This document shows positions 14,109 to 29,145 of a stretch of DNA of 64,000 nt, piece by piece. Numbering within the stretch: position 1 is the first letter of the stretch; every line of letters starts with the position of its first letter. Under the pieces are notes generated by a model. It did not search any database. It saw only the letters and a list, made by a program, of their open reading frames with translations, and was not told the DNA's origin. Location: assembly GCA_943735955.1 (NCBI GenBank), contig OX030956.1, positions 15,248,695 through 15,312,694 on the forward strand, read 5' to 3'. The DNA comes from Piscicola geometra (lineage: Eukaryota > Annelida > Clitellata > Hirudinida > Piscicolidae). The position numbers were made by a program, and so were the translations under genes.

Positions 14109-15704
14109 TGAGTAGACGAATGATGATGGCGGAGCGATACTAGCAGTGTATGCCTGAGCGACTTAGGGACTCAAAACTGGTTCTTACCTGCACGGAAGAA
14201 ACTTGAAGAAACATATGCTTGAGACGACTTTTATTGAGGGCATTCGGAATGAGTCATTTGAAACATCATGCAGAAATTATATTTATGATTAGTTGAAAGT
14301 GTGTTTGAAGTTAGGTATAGTTTAAGAATGGATAGTCTTTAATGTCTGATACTTGACAGTCCGACTGAGTTCCATCTGACGAGAAGCTTTTATTGAATTT
14401 GATTTGTGAAATGTGCGAGGGAAACTTGTAGGATGCGGTGATTTAATCGATGAGTTGATAAGATATTCTGCATGCATTAGTAAGAATCACTTTGCAGTCG
14501 TGAGACTTGAGGGATGAGATTACAGCTCTACGGTGCGAGGTGGTGACTGCCAAACAAGCACTCATCTGCAGGAAACTCAATTAAAAGAACTTCTTCAAAT
14601 AGCGTGCATGAGACTTTATATAGGCAATAAAGGGTAAAGTAACTTCGGAAAAGTGAAGATTGGCGAAGAGTCTGGAAGCATGAGATGATCATCCGTTGAT
14701 ATCTGTAGATGACTTTATTTACAAAATTCTATGCTTGTACGCTGGATTAGAATTAGAGAAACAAAGGTAACTTTAGTTGAATCTCTGTAGCACTTTGAAA
14801 TTCTTGATAACAACTTTGAATTTAGAATTTTCAAACCTAGACTTAATGAGCCACCTTTTGAATTCAAGTCATCAGTAGAATGATCTAGGGAAGAACATAT
14901 TGTATGCAAGATTCATTGCGAATTCGTGTAGGGATGATGACCATGAGGTAGAATTTAGTGACAGACGAGGAAATGGTTAAAGATGAAACTTTTTGAAACA
15001 CTTAAAATGATGACAGAGTTGTGTTAATTGAGCGCTGATGTGACTAGACTTTCTGGCGTGCTTTCCTGATCGGATATATCTACTTCTTATAGATTTGAAT
15101 TTCATGTGTATGGAAACCTTTTATAATTCGAGAGATATAACTTACTTTTCAGCATATACTGATAGATTTAACTAACTATTGTAGTCAAGCAAATCATCTG
15201 AGTAGACGAATGATGATGGCGAAGTGGTGACTGCCAAACAGGCACTCATCTGCAGGAAACTCAATTAAAAGAACTTCTTCAAATAGCGTGCATGAGACTT
15301 TATATAGGCAATAAAGGGTAAAGTAACTTCGGAAAAGTGAAGATTGGCGAAGAGTCTTGAAGCATGAGATGATCATCCGTTGATATCTGTAGATGACTTT
15401 ATTTACAAAATTCTATGCTTGTAGGCTGGATTAGAATTAGAGAAACAAAGGTAACTTTAGTTGAATCTCTGTAGCACTGTGAAATTCTTGATAGCACCTA
15501 TGAATTTGGAATTTTCAAACCAAGACTTAATGAGCGCTGATGTGACTAGATTTTCTGGCGTGCTTTCCTAATCGGATAAATCTACTTCTTATAGATTTGA
15601 ATTTCATGTGTATGGATACCTTTTACAATTCGAGAGATATAACTTACTTTTGAGCATAATGTTAAATTTAACTACCTATTGTAGTGGTAGTGAAGCAAAT
15701 CATC
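14109..15704 (+). repeat. Satellite period 9: A-C
   Basis: A 14109-15198 and C 15199-15704. This A carries the AACTAACTATTG variant otherwise typical of B monomers in periods 7 and 8, a sign of exchange between monomer classes. Confidence 0.93.
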
Positions 15705-18700
15705 TGAGTAGACGAATGATGATGGCGGAGCGATACTAGCAGTGTATGCCTGAGCGACTTAGGGACTCAAAACTGGTTCTTACCTGCACGGAAGAAACTT
15801 GAAGAAACATATGATTGAGACGACTTTTATTGAGGGCATTCGGAATGAGTCATTTGAAACATCATGCAGAAATTATATTTATGATTAGTTGAAAGTGTGT
15901 TTGAAGTTAGGTATAGTTTAAGAATGGATAGTCTTTAATGTCTGATACTTGACAGTCCGACTGAGTTCCATCTGACGAGAAGCTTTTATTGAATTTGATT
16001 TGTGAAATGTGCGAGGGAAACTTGTAGGATGCGGTGATTTAATCGATGAGTTGATAAGATATTCTGCATGCATTAGTAAGAATCACTTTGCAGTCGTGAG
16101 ACTTGAGGGATGAGATTACAGCTCTACGGTGCGAGGTGGTGACTGCCAAACAAGCACTCATCTGCAGGAAACTCAATTAAAAGAACTTCTTCAAATAGCG
16201 TGCATGAGACTTTATATAGGCAATAAAGTAACTTCGGAAAAGTGAATATTGGCGAAGAGTCTTGAAGCATGAGATGATCATCCGTTGATATCTGTAGATG
16301 ACTTTATTTACAAAATTCTATGCTTGTACGCTGGATTAGAATTAGAGAAACAAAGGTAACTTTAGTTGAATCTCTGTAGCACTTTGAAATTCTTGATAAC
16401 AACTTTGAATTTAGAATTTTCAAACCTAGACTTAATGAGCCACCTTTTGAATTCAAGTCATCAGTAGAATGATCTAGGGAAGAACATATTGTATGCAAGA
16501 TTCATTGCGAATTCGTGTAGGGATGATGACCATGAGGTAGAGTTTAGTGACAGACGAGGAAATGGCTAAAGATGAAACTTTCTGAAACACTTAAAATGAT
16601 GACAGAGTTGTGTTAATTGAGCGCTGATGTGACTAGACTTTCTGGCGTGCTTTCCTGATCGGATATATCTACTTCTTATAGATTTGAATTTCATGTGTAT
16701 GGAAACCTTTTATAATTCGAGAGATATAACTTACTTTTGAGCATATAATGATAAATTTAACTACCTATTGTAGTCAAGCAAATCATCTGAGTAGACGAAT
16801 GATGATGGCGAAGTGGTGACTGCCAAACAGGCACTCATCTGCAGGAAACTCAATTAAAAGAACTTCTTCAAATAGCGTGCATGAGACTTTATATAGGCAA
16901 TAAAGGGTAAAGTAACTTCGGAAAAGTGAAGATTGGCGAAGAGTCTTGAAGCATGAGATGATCATCCGTTGATATCTGTAGATGACTTTATATACAAAAT
17001 TCTATGCTTGTACGCTGGATTAGAATTAGAGAAACAAAGGTAACTTTAGTTGAATCTCTGTAGCACTGTGAAATTCTTGATAACAACTTTGAATTTAGAA
17101 TTTTCAAACCTAGACTTAATGAGCCACCTTTTGAATTCAAGTCATCAGTAGAATGATCTAGGGAAGAACATATTGTATGCAAGATTCATTGCGAATTCGT
17201 GTAGGGATGATGACCATGAGGTAGAATTTAGTGACAGACGAGGAAATGGTTAAAGATGAAACTTTCTGAAACACTTAAAATGATGACAGAGTTGTGTTAA
17301 TTGAGCGCTGATGTGACTAGACTTTCTGGCGTGCTTTCCTGATCGGATATATCTACTTCTTATAGATTTGAATTTCATGTGTATGGATACCTTTTATAAT
17401 TCGAGAGATATAACTTACTTTTGAGCATATAATGATAAATTTAACTACCTATTGTAGTCAAGCAAATCATCTGAGTAGACGAATGATGATGGCGAAGTGG
17501 TGACTGCCAAACAGGCACTCATCTGCAGGAAACTCAATTAAAAGAACTTCTTCAAATAGCGTGCATGAGACTTTATATAGGCAATAAAGGGTAAAGTAAC
17601 TTCGGAAAAGTGAAGATTGGCGAAGAGTCTTGAAGCATGAGATGATCATCCGTTGATATCTGTAGATGACTTTATATACAAAATTCTATGCTTGTACGCT
17701 GGATTAGAATTAGAGAAACAAAGGTAACTTTAGTTGAATCTCTGTAGCACTGTGAAATTCTTGATAACAACTTTGAATTTAGAATTTTCAAACCTAGACT
17801 TAATGAGCCACCTTTTGAATTCAAGTCATCAGTAGAATGATCTAGGGAAGAACATATTGTATGCAAGATTCATTGCGAATTCGTGTAGGGATGATGACCA
17901 TGAGGTAGAATTTAGTGACAGACGAGGAAATGGTTAAAGATGAAACTTTCTGAAACACTTAAAATGATGACAGAGTTGTGTTAATTGAGCGCTGATGTGA
18001 CTAGACTTTCTGGCGTGCTTTCCTGATCGGATATATCTACTTCTTATAGATTTGAATTTCATGTGTATGGATACCTTTTATAATTCGAGAGATATAACTT
18101 ACTTTTGAGCATATAATGATAAATTTAACTACCTATTGTAGTCAAGCAAATCATCTGAGTAGACGAATGATGATGGCGAAGTGGTGACTGCCAAACAGGC
18201 ACTCATCTGCAGGAAACTCAATTAAAAGAACTTCTTCAAATAGCGTGCATGAGACTTTATATAGGCAATAAAGGGTAAAGTAACTTCGGAAAAGTGAAGA
18301 TTGGCGAAGAGTCTTGAAGCATGAGATGATCATCCGTTGATATCTGTAGATGACTTTATATACAAAATTCTATGCTTGTACGCTGGATTAGAATTAGAGA
18401 AACAAAGGTAACTTTAGTTGAATCTCTGTAGCACTGTGAAATTCTTGATAACAACTTTGAATTTAGAATTTTCAAACCTAGACTTAATGAGCCACCTTTT
18501 GAATTCAAGTCATCAGTAGAATGATCTAGGGAAGAACATATTGTATGCAAGATTCATTGCGAATTCGTGTAGGGATGATGACCATGAGGTAGAATTTAGT
18601 GACAGACGAGGAAATGGTTAAAGATGAAACTTTCTGAAACACTTAAAATGATGACAGAGTTGTGTTAATTGAGCGCTGATGTGACTAGACTTTCTGGCGT

Positions 18701-19345
18701 GCTTTCCTGATCGGATATATCTACTTCTTATAGATTTGAATTTCATGTGTATGGATACCTTTTATAATTCGAGAGATATAACTTACTTTTGAGCATATAA
18801 TGATAAATTTAACTACCTATTGTAGTCAAGCAAATCATCTGAGTAGACGAATGATGATGGCGAAGTGGTGACTGCCAAACAGGCACTCATCTGCAGGAAA
18901 CTCAATTAAAAGAACTTCTTCAAATAGCGTGCATGAGACTTTATATAGGCAATAAAGGGTAAAGTAACTTCGGAAAAGTGAAGATTGGCGAAGAGTCTTG
19001 AAGCATGAGATGATCATCCGTTGATATCTGTAGATGACTTTATTTACAAAATTCTATGCTTGTAGGCTGGATTAGAATTAGAGAAACAAAGGTAACTTTA
19101 GTTGAATCTCTGTAGCACTGTGAAATTCTTGATAGCACCTATGAGTTTGGAATTTTCAAACCAAGACTTAATGAGCGCTGATGTGACTAGATTTTCTGGC
19201 GTGCTTTCCTAATCGGATAAATCTACTTCTTATAGATTTGAATTTCATGTGTATGGATACCTTTTACAATTCGAGAAATATAACTCACTTTTGAGCATAA
19301 TGTTAAATTTAACTACCTATTGTAGTGGTAGTGAAGCAAATCATC
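15705..19345 (+). repeat. Satellite period 10: A-B-B-B-C
   Basis: A 15705-16787 (1,083 bp), B 16788-17471, B 17472-18155, B 18156-18839, C 18840-19345. The three B copies are near-identical and share a private TTTATATAC variant, so they are a recent triplication. This is the only A that lacks the 7-base GGGTAAA insert, a state otherwise seen only in short C monomers. Confidence 0.95.
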
Positions 19346-21625
19346 TGAGTAGACGAATGATGATGGCGGAGCGATACTAGCAGTGTATGCCTGAGCGACT
19401 TAGGGACTCAAAACTGGTTCTTACCTGCACGGAAGAAACTTGAAGAAACATATGATTGAGACGACTTTTATTGAGGGCATTCGGAATGAGTCATTTGAAA
19501 CATCATGCAGAAATTATATTTATGATTAGTTGAAAGTGTGTTTGAAGTTAGGTATAGTTTAAGAATGGATAGTCTTTATTGTCTGATACTTGACAGTCCG
19601 ACTGAGTTCCATCTGACGAGAAGCTTTTATTGAATTTGATTTGTGAAATGTGCGAGGGAAACTTGTAGGATGCGGTGATTTAATCGATGAGTTGATAAGA
19701 TATTCTGCATGCATTAGTAAGAATCACTTTGCAGTCGTGAGACTTGAGGGATGAGATTACAGCTCTACGGTGCGAGGTGGTGACTGCCAAACAAGCACTC
19801 ATCTGCAGGAAACTCAATTAAAAGAACTTCTTCAAATAGCGTGCATGAGACTTTATATAGGCAATAAAGGGTAAAGTAACTTCGGAAAAGTGAAGATTGG
19901 CGAAGAGTCTGGAAGCATGAGATGATCATCCGTTGATATCTGTAGATGACTTTATTTACAAAATTCTATGCTTGTACGCTGGATTAGAATTAGAGAAACA
20001 AAGGTAACTTTAGTTGAATCTCTGTAGCACTTTGAAATTCTTGATAACAACTTTGAATTTAGAATTTTCAAACCTAGACTTAATGAGCCACCTTTTGAAT
20101 TCAAGTCATCAGTAGAATGATCTAGGGAAGAACATATTGTATGCAAGATTCATTGCGAATTCGTGTAGGGATGATGACCATGAGGTAGAATTTAGTGACA
20201 GACGAGGAAATGGTTAAAGATGAAACTTTTTGAAACACTTAAAATGATGACAGAGTTGTGTTAATTGAGCGCTGATGTGACTAGACTTTCTGGCGTGCTT
20301 TCCTGATCGGATATATCTACTTCTTATAGATTTGAATTTCATGTGTATGGAAACCTTTTATAATTCGAGAGATATAACTTACTTTTGAGCATATACTGAT
20401 AGATTTAACTAACTATTGTAGTCAAGCAAATCATCTGAGTAGACGAATGATGATGGCGAAGTGGTGACTGCCAAACAGGCACTCATCTGCAGGAAACTCA
20501 ATTAAAAGAACTTCTTCAAATAGCGTGCATGAGACTTTATATAGGCAATAAAGGGTAAAGTAACTTCGGAAAAGTGAAGATTGGCGAAGAGTCTTGAAGC
20601 ATGAGATGATCATCCGTTGATATCTGTAGATGACTTTATTTACAAAATTCTATGCTTGTAGGCTGGATTAGAATTAGAGAAACAAAGGTAACTTTAGTTG
20701 AATCTCTGTAGCACTTTGAAATTCTTGATAACAACTTTGAATTTAGAATTTTCAAACCTAGACTTAATGAGCCACCTTTTGAATTCAAGTCATCAGTAGA
20801 ATGATCTAGGGAAGAACATATTGTATGCAAGATTCATTGTGAATTCGTGTAGGGATGATGACCATGAGGTAGAATTTAGTGACAGACGAGGAAATGGTTA
20901 AATATGAAACTTTCTGAAACACTTAAAATGATGACAGAGTTGTGTTAAATGAGCGCTGATGTGACTAGACTTTCTGGCGTGCTTTCCTGATCGGATATAT
21001 CTACTTCTTATAGATTTGAATTTCATGTGTATGGAAACCTTTTATAATTCGAGAGATATAACTTACTTTTGAGCATATAATGATAAATTTAACTACCTAT
21101 TGTAGTCAAGCAAATCATCTGAGTAGACGAATGATGATGGCGAAGTGGTGACTGCCAAACAGGCACTCATCTGCAGGAAACTCAATTAAAAGAACTTCTT
21201 CAAATAGCGTGCATGAGACTTTATATAGGCAATAAAGGGTAAAGTAACTTCGGAAAAGTGAAGATTGGCGAAGAGTCTTGAAGCATGAGATGATCATCCG
21301 TTGATATCTGTAGATGACTTTATTTACAAAATTCTATGCTTGTAGGCTGGATTAGAATTAGAGAAACAAAGGTAACTTTAGTTGAATCTCTGTAGCACTG
21401 TGAAATTCTTGATAGCACCTATGAATTTGGAATTTTCAAACCAAGACTTAATGAGCGCTGATGTGACTAGATTTTCTGGCGTGCTTTCCTGATCGGATAA
21501 ATCTACTTCTTATAGATTTGAATTTCATGTGTATGGACACCTTTTACAATTCGAGAAATATAACTCACTTTTGAGCATAATGTTAAATTTAACTACCTAT
21601 TGTAGTGGTAGTGAAGCAAATCATC
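19346..21625 (+). repeat. Satellite period 11: A-B-C
   Basis: A 19346-20435, B 20436-21119, C 21120-21625. The B copy has a GTAGGCTGG variant normally seen in C. Confidence 0.94.
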
Positions 21626-24589
21626 TGAGTAGACGAATGATGATGGCGGAGCGATACTAGCAGTGTATGCCTGAGCGACTTAGGGACTCAAAACTAGTTC
21701 TTACCTGCACGGAAGAAACTTGAAGAAACATATGATTGAGACGACTTTTATTGAGGGCATTCGGAATGAGTCATTTGAAACATCATGCAGAAATTATATT
21801 TATGATTAGTTGAAAGTGTGTTTGAAGTTAGGTATAGTTTAAGAATGGATAGTCTTTATTGTCTGATACTTGACAGTCCGACTGAGTTCCATCTGACGAG
21901 AAGCTTTTATTGAATTTGATTTGTGCAATGTGCGAGGGAAACTTGTAGGATGCGGTGATTTAATCGATGAGTTGATAAGATATTCTGCATGCATTAGTAA
22001 GAATCACTTTGCAGTCGTGAGACTTGAGGGATGAGATTACAGCTCTACGGTGCGAGGTGGTGACTGCCAAACAAGCACTCATCTGCAGGAAACTCAATTA
22101 AAAGAACTTCTTCAAATAGCGTGCATGAGACTTTTTATAGGCAATAAAGGGTAAAGTAACTTCGGAAAAGTGAAGATTGGCGAAGAGTCTTGAAGCATGA
22201 GATGATCATCCGTTGATATCTGTAGATGACTTTATTTACAAAATTCTATGCTTGTACGCTGGATTAGAATTAGAGAAACAAAGGTAACTTTAGTTGAATC
22301 TCTGTAGCACTTTGAAATTCTTGATAACAACTTTGAATTTAGAATTTTCAAACCTAGACTTAATGAGCCACCTTTTGAATTCAAGTCATCAGTAGAATGA
22401 TCTAGGGAAGAACATATTGTATGCAAGATTCATTGCGAATTCGTGTAGGGATGATGACCATTAGGTAGAATTTAGTGACAGACGAGGAAATGGTTAAAGA
22501 TGAATCTTTCTGAAACACTTAAAATGATGACAGAGTTGTGTTAATTGAGCGCTGATGTGACTAGACTTTCTGGCGTGCTTTCCTGATCGGATATATCTAC
22601 TTCTTATAGATTTGAATTTCATGTGTATGGATACCTTTTATAATTCGAGAGATATAACTTACTTTTGAGCATATAATGATAAATTTAACTACCTATTGTA
22701 GTCAAGCAAATCATCTGAGTAGACGAATGATGATGGCGAAGTGGTGACTGCCAAACAGGCACTCATCTGCAGGAAACTCAATTAAAAGAACTTCTTCAAA
22801 TAGCGTGCATGAGACTTTATATAGGCAATAAAGGGTAAAGTAACTTCGGAAAAGTGAAGATTGGCGAAGAGTCTGGAAGCATGAGATGATCATCCGTTGA
22901 TATCTGTAGATGACTTTATTTACAAAATTCTATGCTTGTACGCTGGATTAGAATTAGAGAAACAAAGGTAACTTTAGTTGAATCTCTGTAGCACTTTGAA
23001 ATTCTTGATAACAACTTTGAATTTAGAATTTTCAAACCTAGACTTAATGAGCCACCTTTTGAATTCAAGTCATCAGTAGAATGATCTAGGGAAGAACATA
23101 TTGTATGCAAGATTCATTGCGAATTCGTGTAGGGATGATGACCATTAGGTAGAATTTAGTGACAGACGAGGAAATGGTTAAAGATGAATCTTTCTGAAAC
23201 ACTTAAAATGATGACAGAGTTGTGTTAATTGAGCGCTGATGTGACTAGACTTTCTGGCGTGCTTTCCTGATCGGATATATCTACTTCTTATAGATTTGAA
23301 TTTCATGTGTATGGATACCTTTTATAATTCGAGAGATATAACTTACTTTTGAGCATATAATGATAAATTTAACTACCTATTGTAGTCAAGCAAATCATCT
23401 GAGTAGACGAATGATGATGGCGAAGTGGTGACTGCCAAACAGGCACTCATCTGCAGGAAACTCAATTAAAAGAACTTCTTCAAATAGCGTGCATGAGACT
23501 TTATATAGGCAATAAAGGGTAAAGTAACTTCGGAAAAGTGAAGATTGGCGAAGAGTCTGGAAGCATGAGATGATCATCCGTTGATATCTGTAGATGACTT
23601 TATTTACAAAATTCTATGATTGTACGCTGGTTTAGAATTAGAGAAACAAAGGTAACTTTAGTTGAATCTCTGTAGCACTTTGAAATTCTTGATAACAACT
23701 TTGAATTTAGAATTTTCAAACCTAGACTTAATGAGCCACCTTTTGAATTCAAGTCATCAGTAGAATGATCTAGGGAAGAACATATTGTATGCAAGATTCA
23801 TTGCGAATTCGTGTAGGGATGATGACCATGAGGTAGAATTTAGTGACAGACGAGGAAATGGTTAAAGATGAAACTTTTTGAAACACTTAAAATGATGACA
23901 GAGTTGTGTTAATTGAGCGCTGATGTGACTAGACTTTCTGGCGTGCTTTCCTGATCGGATATATCTACTTCTTATAGATTTGAATTTCATGTGTATGGAA
24001 ACCTTTTATAATTCGAGAGATATAACTTACTTTTGAGCATATACTGATAGATTTAACTAACTATTGTAGTCAAGCAAATCATCTGAGTAGACGAATGATG
24101 ATGGCGAAGTGGTGACTGCCAAACAGGCACTCATCTGCAGGAAACTCAATTAAAAGAACTTCTTCAAATAGCGTGCATGAGACTTTATATAGGCAATAAA
24201 GGGTAAAGTAACTTCGGAAAAGTGAAGATTGGCGAAGAGTCTTGAAGCATGAGATGATCATCCGTTGATATCTGTAGATGACTTTATTTACAAAATTCTA
24301 TGCTTGTAGGCTGGATTAGAATTAGAGAAACAAAGGTAACTTTAGTTGAATCTCTGTAGCACTGTGAAATTCTTGATAGCACCTATGAATTTGGAATTTT
24401 CAAACCAAGACTTAATGAGCGCTGATGTGACTAGATTTTCTGGCGTGCTTTCCTAATCGGATAAATCTACTTCTTATAGATTTGAATTTCATGTGTATGG
24501 ATACCTTTTATAATTCGAGAAATATAACTCACTTTTGAGCATAATGTTAAATTTAACTACCTATTGTAGTGGTAGTGAAGCAAATCATC
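21626..24589 (+). repeat. Satellite period 12: A-B-B-C
   Basis: A 21626-22715, B 22716-23399, B 23400-24083, C 24084-24589. Confidence 0.94.
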
Positions 24590-26867
24590 TGAGTAGACGA
24601 ATGATGATGGCGGAGCGATACTAGCAGTGTATGCCTGAGCGACTTAGGGACTCAAAACTGGTTCTTACCTGCACGGAAGAAACTTGAAGAAACATATGAT
24701 TGAGACGACTTTTATTGAGGGCATTCGGAATGAGTCATTTGAAACATCATGCAGAAATGATATTTATGATTAGTTGAAAGTGTGTTTGAAGTTAGGTATA
24801 GTTTAAGAATGGAGTCTTTAATGTCTGATACTTGACAGTCCGACTGAGTTCCATCTGACGAGAAGCTTTTATTGAATTTGATTTGTGAAATGTGCGAGGG
24901 AAACTTGTAGGATGCGGTGATTTAATCGATGAGTTGATAAGATATTCTGCATGCATTAGTAAGAATCACTTTGCAGTCGTGAGACTTGAGGGATGAGATT
25001 ACAGCTCTACGGTGCGAGGTGGTGACTGCCAAACAAGCACTCATCTGCAGGAAACTCAATTAAAAGAACTTCTTCAAATAGCGTGCATGAGACTTTATAT
25101 AGGCAATAAAGGGTAAAGTAACTTCGGAAAAGTGAAGATTGGCGAAGAGTCTTGAAGCATGAGATGATCATCCGTTGATATCTGTAGATGACTTTATTTA
25201 CAAAATTCTATGCTTGTACGCTGGATTAGAATTAGAGAAACAAAGGTAACTTTAGTTGAATCTCTGTAGCACTGTGAAATTCTTGATAACAACTTTGAAT
25301 TTAGAATTTTCAAACCTAGACTTAATGAGCCACCTTTTGAATTCAAGTCATCAGTAGAATGATCTAGGGAAGAACATATTGTATGCAAGATTCATTGCGA
25401 ATTCGTGTAGGGATGATGACCATGAGGTAGAGTTTAGTGACAGACGAGGAAATGGCTAAAGATGAAACTTTCTGAAACACTTAAAATGATGACAGAGTTG
25501 TGTTAATTGAGCGCTGATGTGACTAGACTTTCTGGCGTGCTTTCCTGATCGGATATATCTACTTCTTATAGATTTGAATTTCATGTGTATGGATACCTTT
25601 TATAATTCGAGAGATATAACTTACTTTTGAGCATATAATGATAAATTTAACTACCTATTGTAGTCAAGCAAATCATCTGAGTAGACGAATGATGATGGCG
25701 AAGTGGTGACTGCCAAACAGGCACTCATCTGCAGGAAACTCAATTAAAAGAACTTCTTCAAATAGCGTGCATGAGACTTTATATAGGCAATAAAGGGTAA
25801 AGTAACTTCGGAAAAGTGAAGATTGGCGAAGAGTCTGGAAGCATGAGATGATCATCCGTTGATATCTGTAGATGACTTTATTTACAAAATTCTATGCTTG
25901 TACGCTGGATTAGAATTAGAGAAACAAAGGTAACTTTAGTTGAATCTCTGTAGCACTTTGAAATTCTTGATAACAACTTTGAATTTAGAATTTTCAAACC
26001 TAGACTTAATGAGCCACCTTTTGAATTCAAGTCATCAGTAGAATGATCTAGGGAAGAACATATTGTATGCAAGATTCATTGCGAATTCGTGTAGGGATGA
26101 TGACCATGAGGTAGAATTTAGTGACAGACGAGGAAATGGTTAAAGATGAAACTTTTTGAAACACTTAAAATGATGACAGAGTTGTGTTAATTGAGCGCTG
26201 ATGTGACTAGACTTTCTGGCGTGCTTTCCTGATCGGATATATCTACTTCTTATAGATTTGAATTTCATGTGTATGGAAACCTTTTATAATTCGAGAGATA
26301 TAACTTACTTTTGAGCATATACTGATAGATTTAACTAACTATTGTAGTCAAGCAAATCATCTGAGTAGACGAATGATGATGGCGAAGTGGTGACTGCCAA
26401 ACAGGCACTCATCTGCAGGAAACTCAATTAAAAGAACTTCTTCAAATAGCGTGCATGAGACTTTATATAGGCAATAAAGGGTAAAGTAACTTCGGAAAAG
26501 TGAAGATTGGCGAAGAGTCTTGAAGCATGAGATGATCATCCGTTGATATCTGTAGATGACTTTATTTACAAAATTCTATGCTTGTAGGCTGGATTAGAAT
26601 TAGAGAAACAAAGGTAACTTTAGTTGAATCTCTGTAGCACTGTGAAATTCTTGATAGCACCTATGAATTTGGAATTTTCAAACCAAGACTTAATGAGCGC
26701 TGATGTGACTAGATTTTCTGGCGTGCTTTCCTAATCGGATAAATCTACTTCTTATAGATTTGAATTTCATGTGTATGGATACCTTTTACAATTCGAGAAA
26801 TATAACTCACTTTTGAGCATAATGTTAAATTTAACTACCTATTGTAGTGGTAGTGAAGCAAATCATC
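24590..26867 (+). repeat. Satellite period 13: A-B-C
   Basis: A 24590-25677 (1,088 bp, 2-base deletion giving GAATGGAGTC), B 25678-26361, C 26362-26867. Shares this deletion with period 14. Confidence 0.95.
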
Positions 26868-29145
26868 TGAGTAGACGAATGATGATGGCGGAGCGATACT
26901 AGCAGTGTATGCCTGAGCGACTTAGGGACTCAAAACTGGTTCTTACCTGCACGGAAGAAACTTGAAGAAACATATGATTGAGACGACTTTTATTGAGGGC
27001 ATTCGGAATGAGTCATTTGAAACATCATGCAGAAATGATATTTATGATTAGTTGAAAGTGTGTTTGAAGTTAGGTATAGTTTAAGAATGGAGTCTTTAAT
27101 GTCTGATACTTGACAGTCCGACTGAGTTCCATCTGACGAGAAGTTTTTATTGAATTTGATTTGTGAAATGTGCGAGGGAAACTTGTAGGATGCGGTGATT
27201 TAATCGATGAGTTGATAAGATATTCTGCATGCATTAGTAAGAATCACTTTGCAGTCGTGAGACTTGAGGGATGAGATTACAGCTCTACGGTGCGAGGTGG
27301 TGACTGCCAAACAAGCACTCATCTGCAGGAAACTCAATTAAAAGAACTTCTTCAAATAGCGTGCATGAGACTTTATATAGGCAATAAAGGGTAAAGTAAC
27401 TTCGGAAAAGTGAAGATTGGCGAAGAGTCTTGAAGCATGAGATGATCATCCGTTGATATCTGTAGATGACTTTATTTACAAAATTCTATGCTTGTACGCT
27501 GGATTAGAATTAGAGAAACAAAGGTAACTTTAGTTGAATCTCTGTAGCACTGTGAAATTCTTGATAACAACTTTGAATTTAGAATTTTCAAACCTAGACT
27601 TAATGAGCCACCTTTTGAATTCAAGTCATCAGTAGAATGATCTAGGGAAGAACATATTGTATGCAAGATTCATTGCGAATTCGTGTAGGGATGATGACCA
27701 TGAGGTAGAGTTTAGTGACAGACGAGGAAATGGCTAAAGATGAAACTTTCTGAAACACTTAAAATGATGACAGAGTTGTGTTAATTGAGCGCTGATGTGA
27801 CTAGACTTTCTGGCGTGCTTTCCTGATCGGATATATCTACTTCTTATAGATTTGAATTTCATGTGTATGGATACCTTTTATAATTCGAGAGATATAACTT
27901 ACTTTTGAGCATATAATGATAAATTTAACTACCTATTGTAGTCAAGCAAATCATCTGAGTAGACGAATGATGATGGCGAAGTGGTGACTGCCAAACAGGC
28001 ACTCATCTGCAGGAAACTCAATTAAAAGAACTTCTTCAAATAGCGTGCATGAGACTTTATATAGGCAATAAAGGGTAAAGTAACTTCGGAAAAGTGAAGA
28101 TTGGCGAAGAGTCTGGAAGCATGAGATGATCATCCGTTGATATCTGTAGATGACTTTATTTACAAAATTCTATGCTTGTACGCTGGATTAGAATTAGAGA
28201 AACAAAGGTAACTTTAGTTGAATCTCTGTAGCACTTTGAAATTCTTGATAACAACTTTGAATTTAGAATTTTCAAACCTAGACTTAATGAGCCACCTTTT
28301 GAATTCAAGTCATCAGTAGAATGATCTAGGGAAGAACATATTGTATGCAAGATTCATTGCGAATTCGTGTAGGGATGATGACCATGAGGTAGAATTTAGT
28401 GACAGACGAGGAAATGGTTAAAGATGAAACTTTTTGAAACACTTAAAATGATGACAGAGTTGTGTTAATTGAGCGCTGATGTGACTAGACTTTCTGGCGT
28501 GCTTTCCTGATCGGATATATCTACTTCTTATAGATTTGAATTTCATGTGTATGGAAACCTTTTATAATTCGAGAGATATAACTTACTTTTGAGCATATAC
28601 TGATAGATTTAACTAACTATTGTAGTCAAGCAAATCATCTGAGTAGACGAATGATGATGGCGAAGTGGTGACTGCCAAACAGGCACTCATCTGCAGGAAA
28701 CTCAATTAAAAGAACTTCTTCAAATAGCGTGCATGAGACTTTTTATAGGCAATAAAGGGTAAAGTAACTTCGGAAAAGTGAAGATTGGCGAAGAGTCTTG
28801 AAGCATGAGATGATCATCCGTTGATATCTGTAGATGACTTTATTTACAAAATTCTATGCTTGTAGGCTGGATTAGAATTAGAGAAACAAAGGTAACTTTA
28901 GTTGAATCTCTGTAGCACTGTGAAATTCTTGATAGCACCTATGAATTTGGAATTTTCAAACCAAGACTTAATGAGCGCTGATGTGACTAGATTTTCTGGC
29001 GTGCTTTCCTAATCGGATATATCTACTTCTTATAGATTTGAATTTCATGTGTATGGATACCTTTTATAATTCGAGAAATATAACTCACTTTTGAGCATAA
29101 TGTTAAATTTAACTACCTATTGTAGTGGTAGTGAAGCAAATCATC
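26868..29145 (+). repeat. Satellite period 14: A-B-C
   Basis: A 26868-27955 (1,088 bp), B 27956-28639, C 28640-29145. Twin of period 13, repeat length 2,278 bp. Confidence 0.95.
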
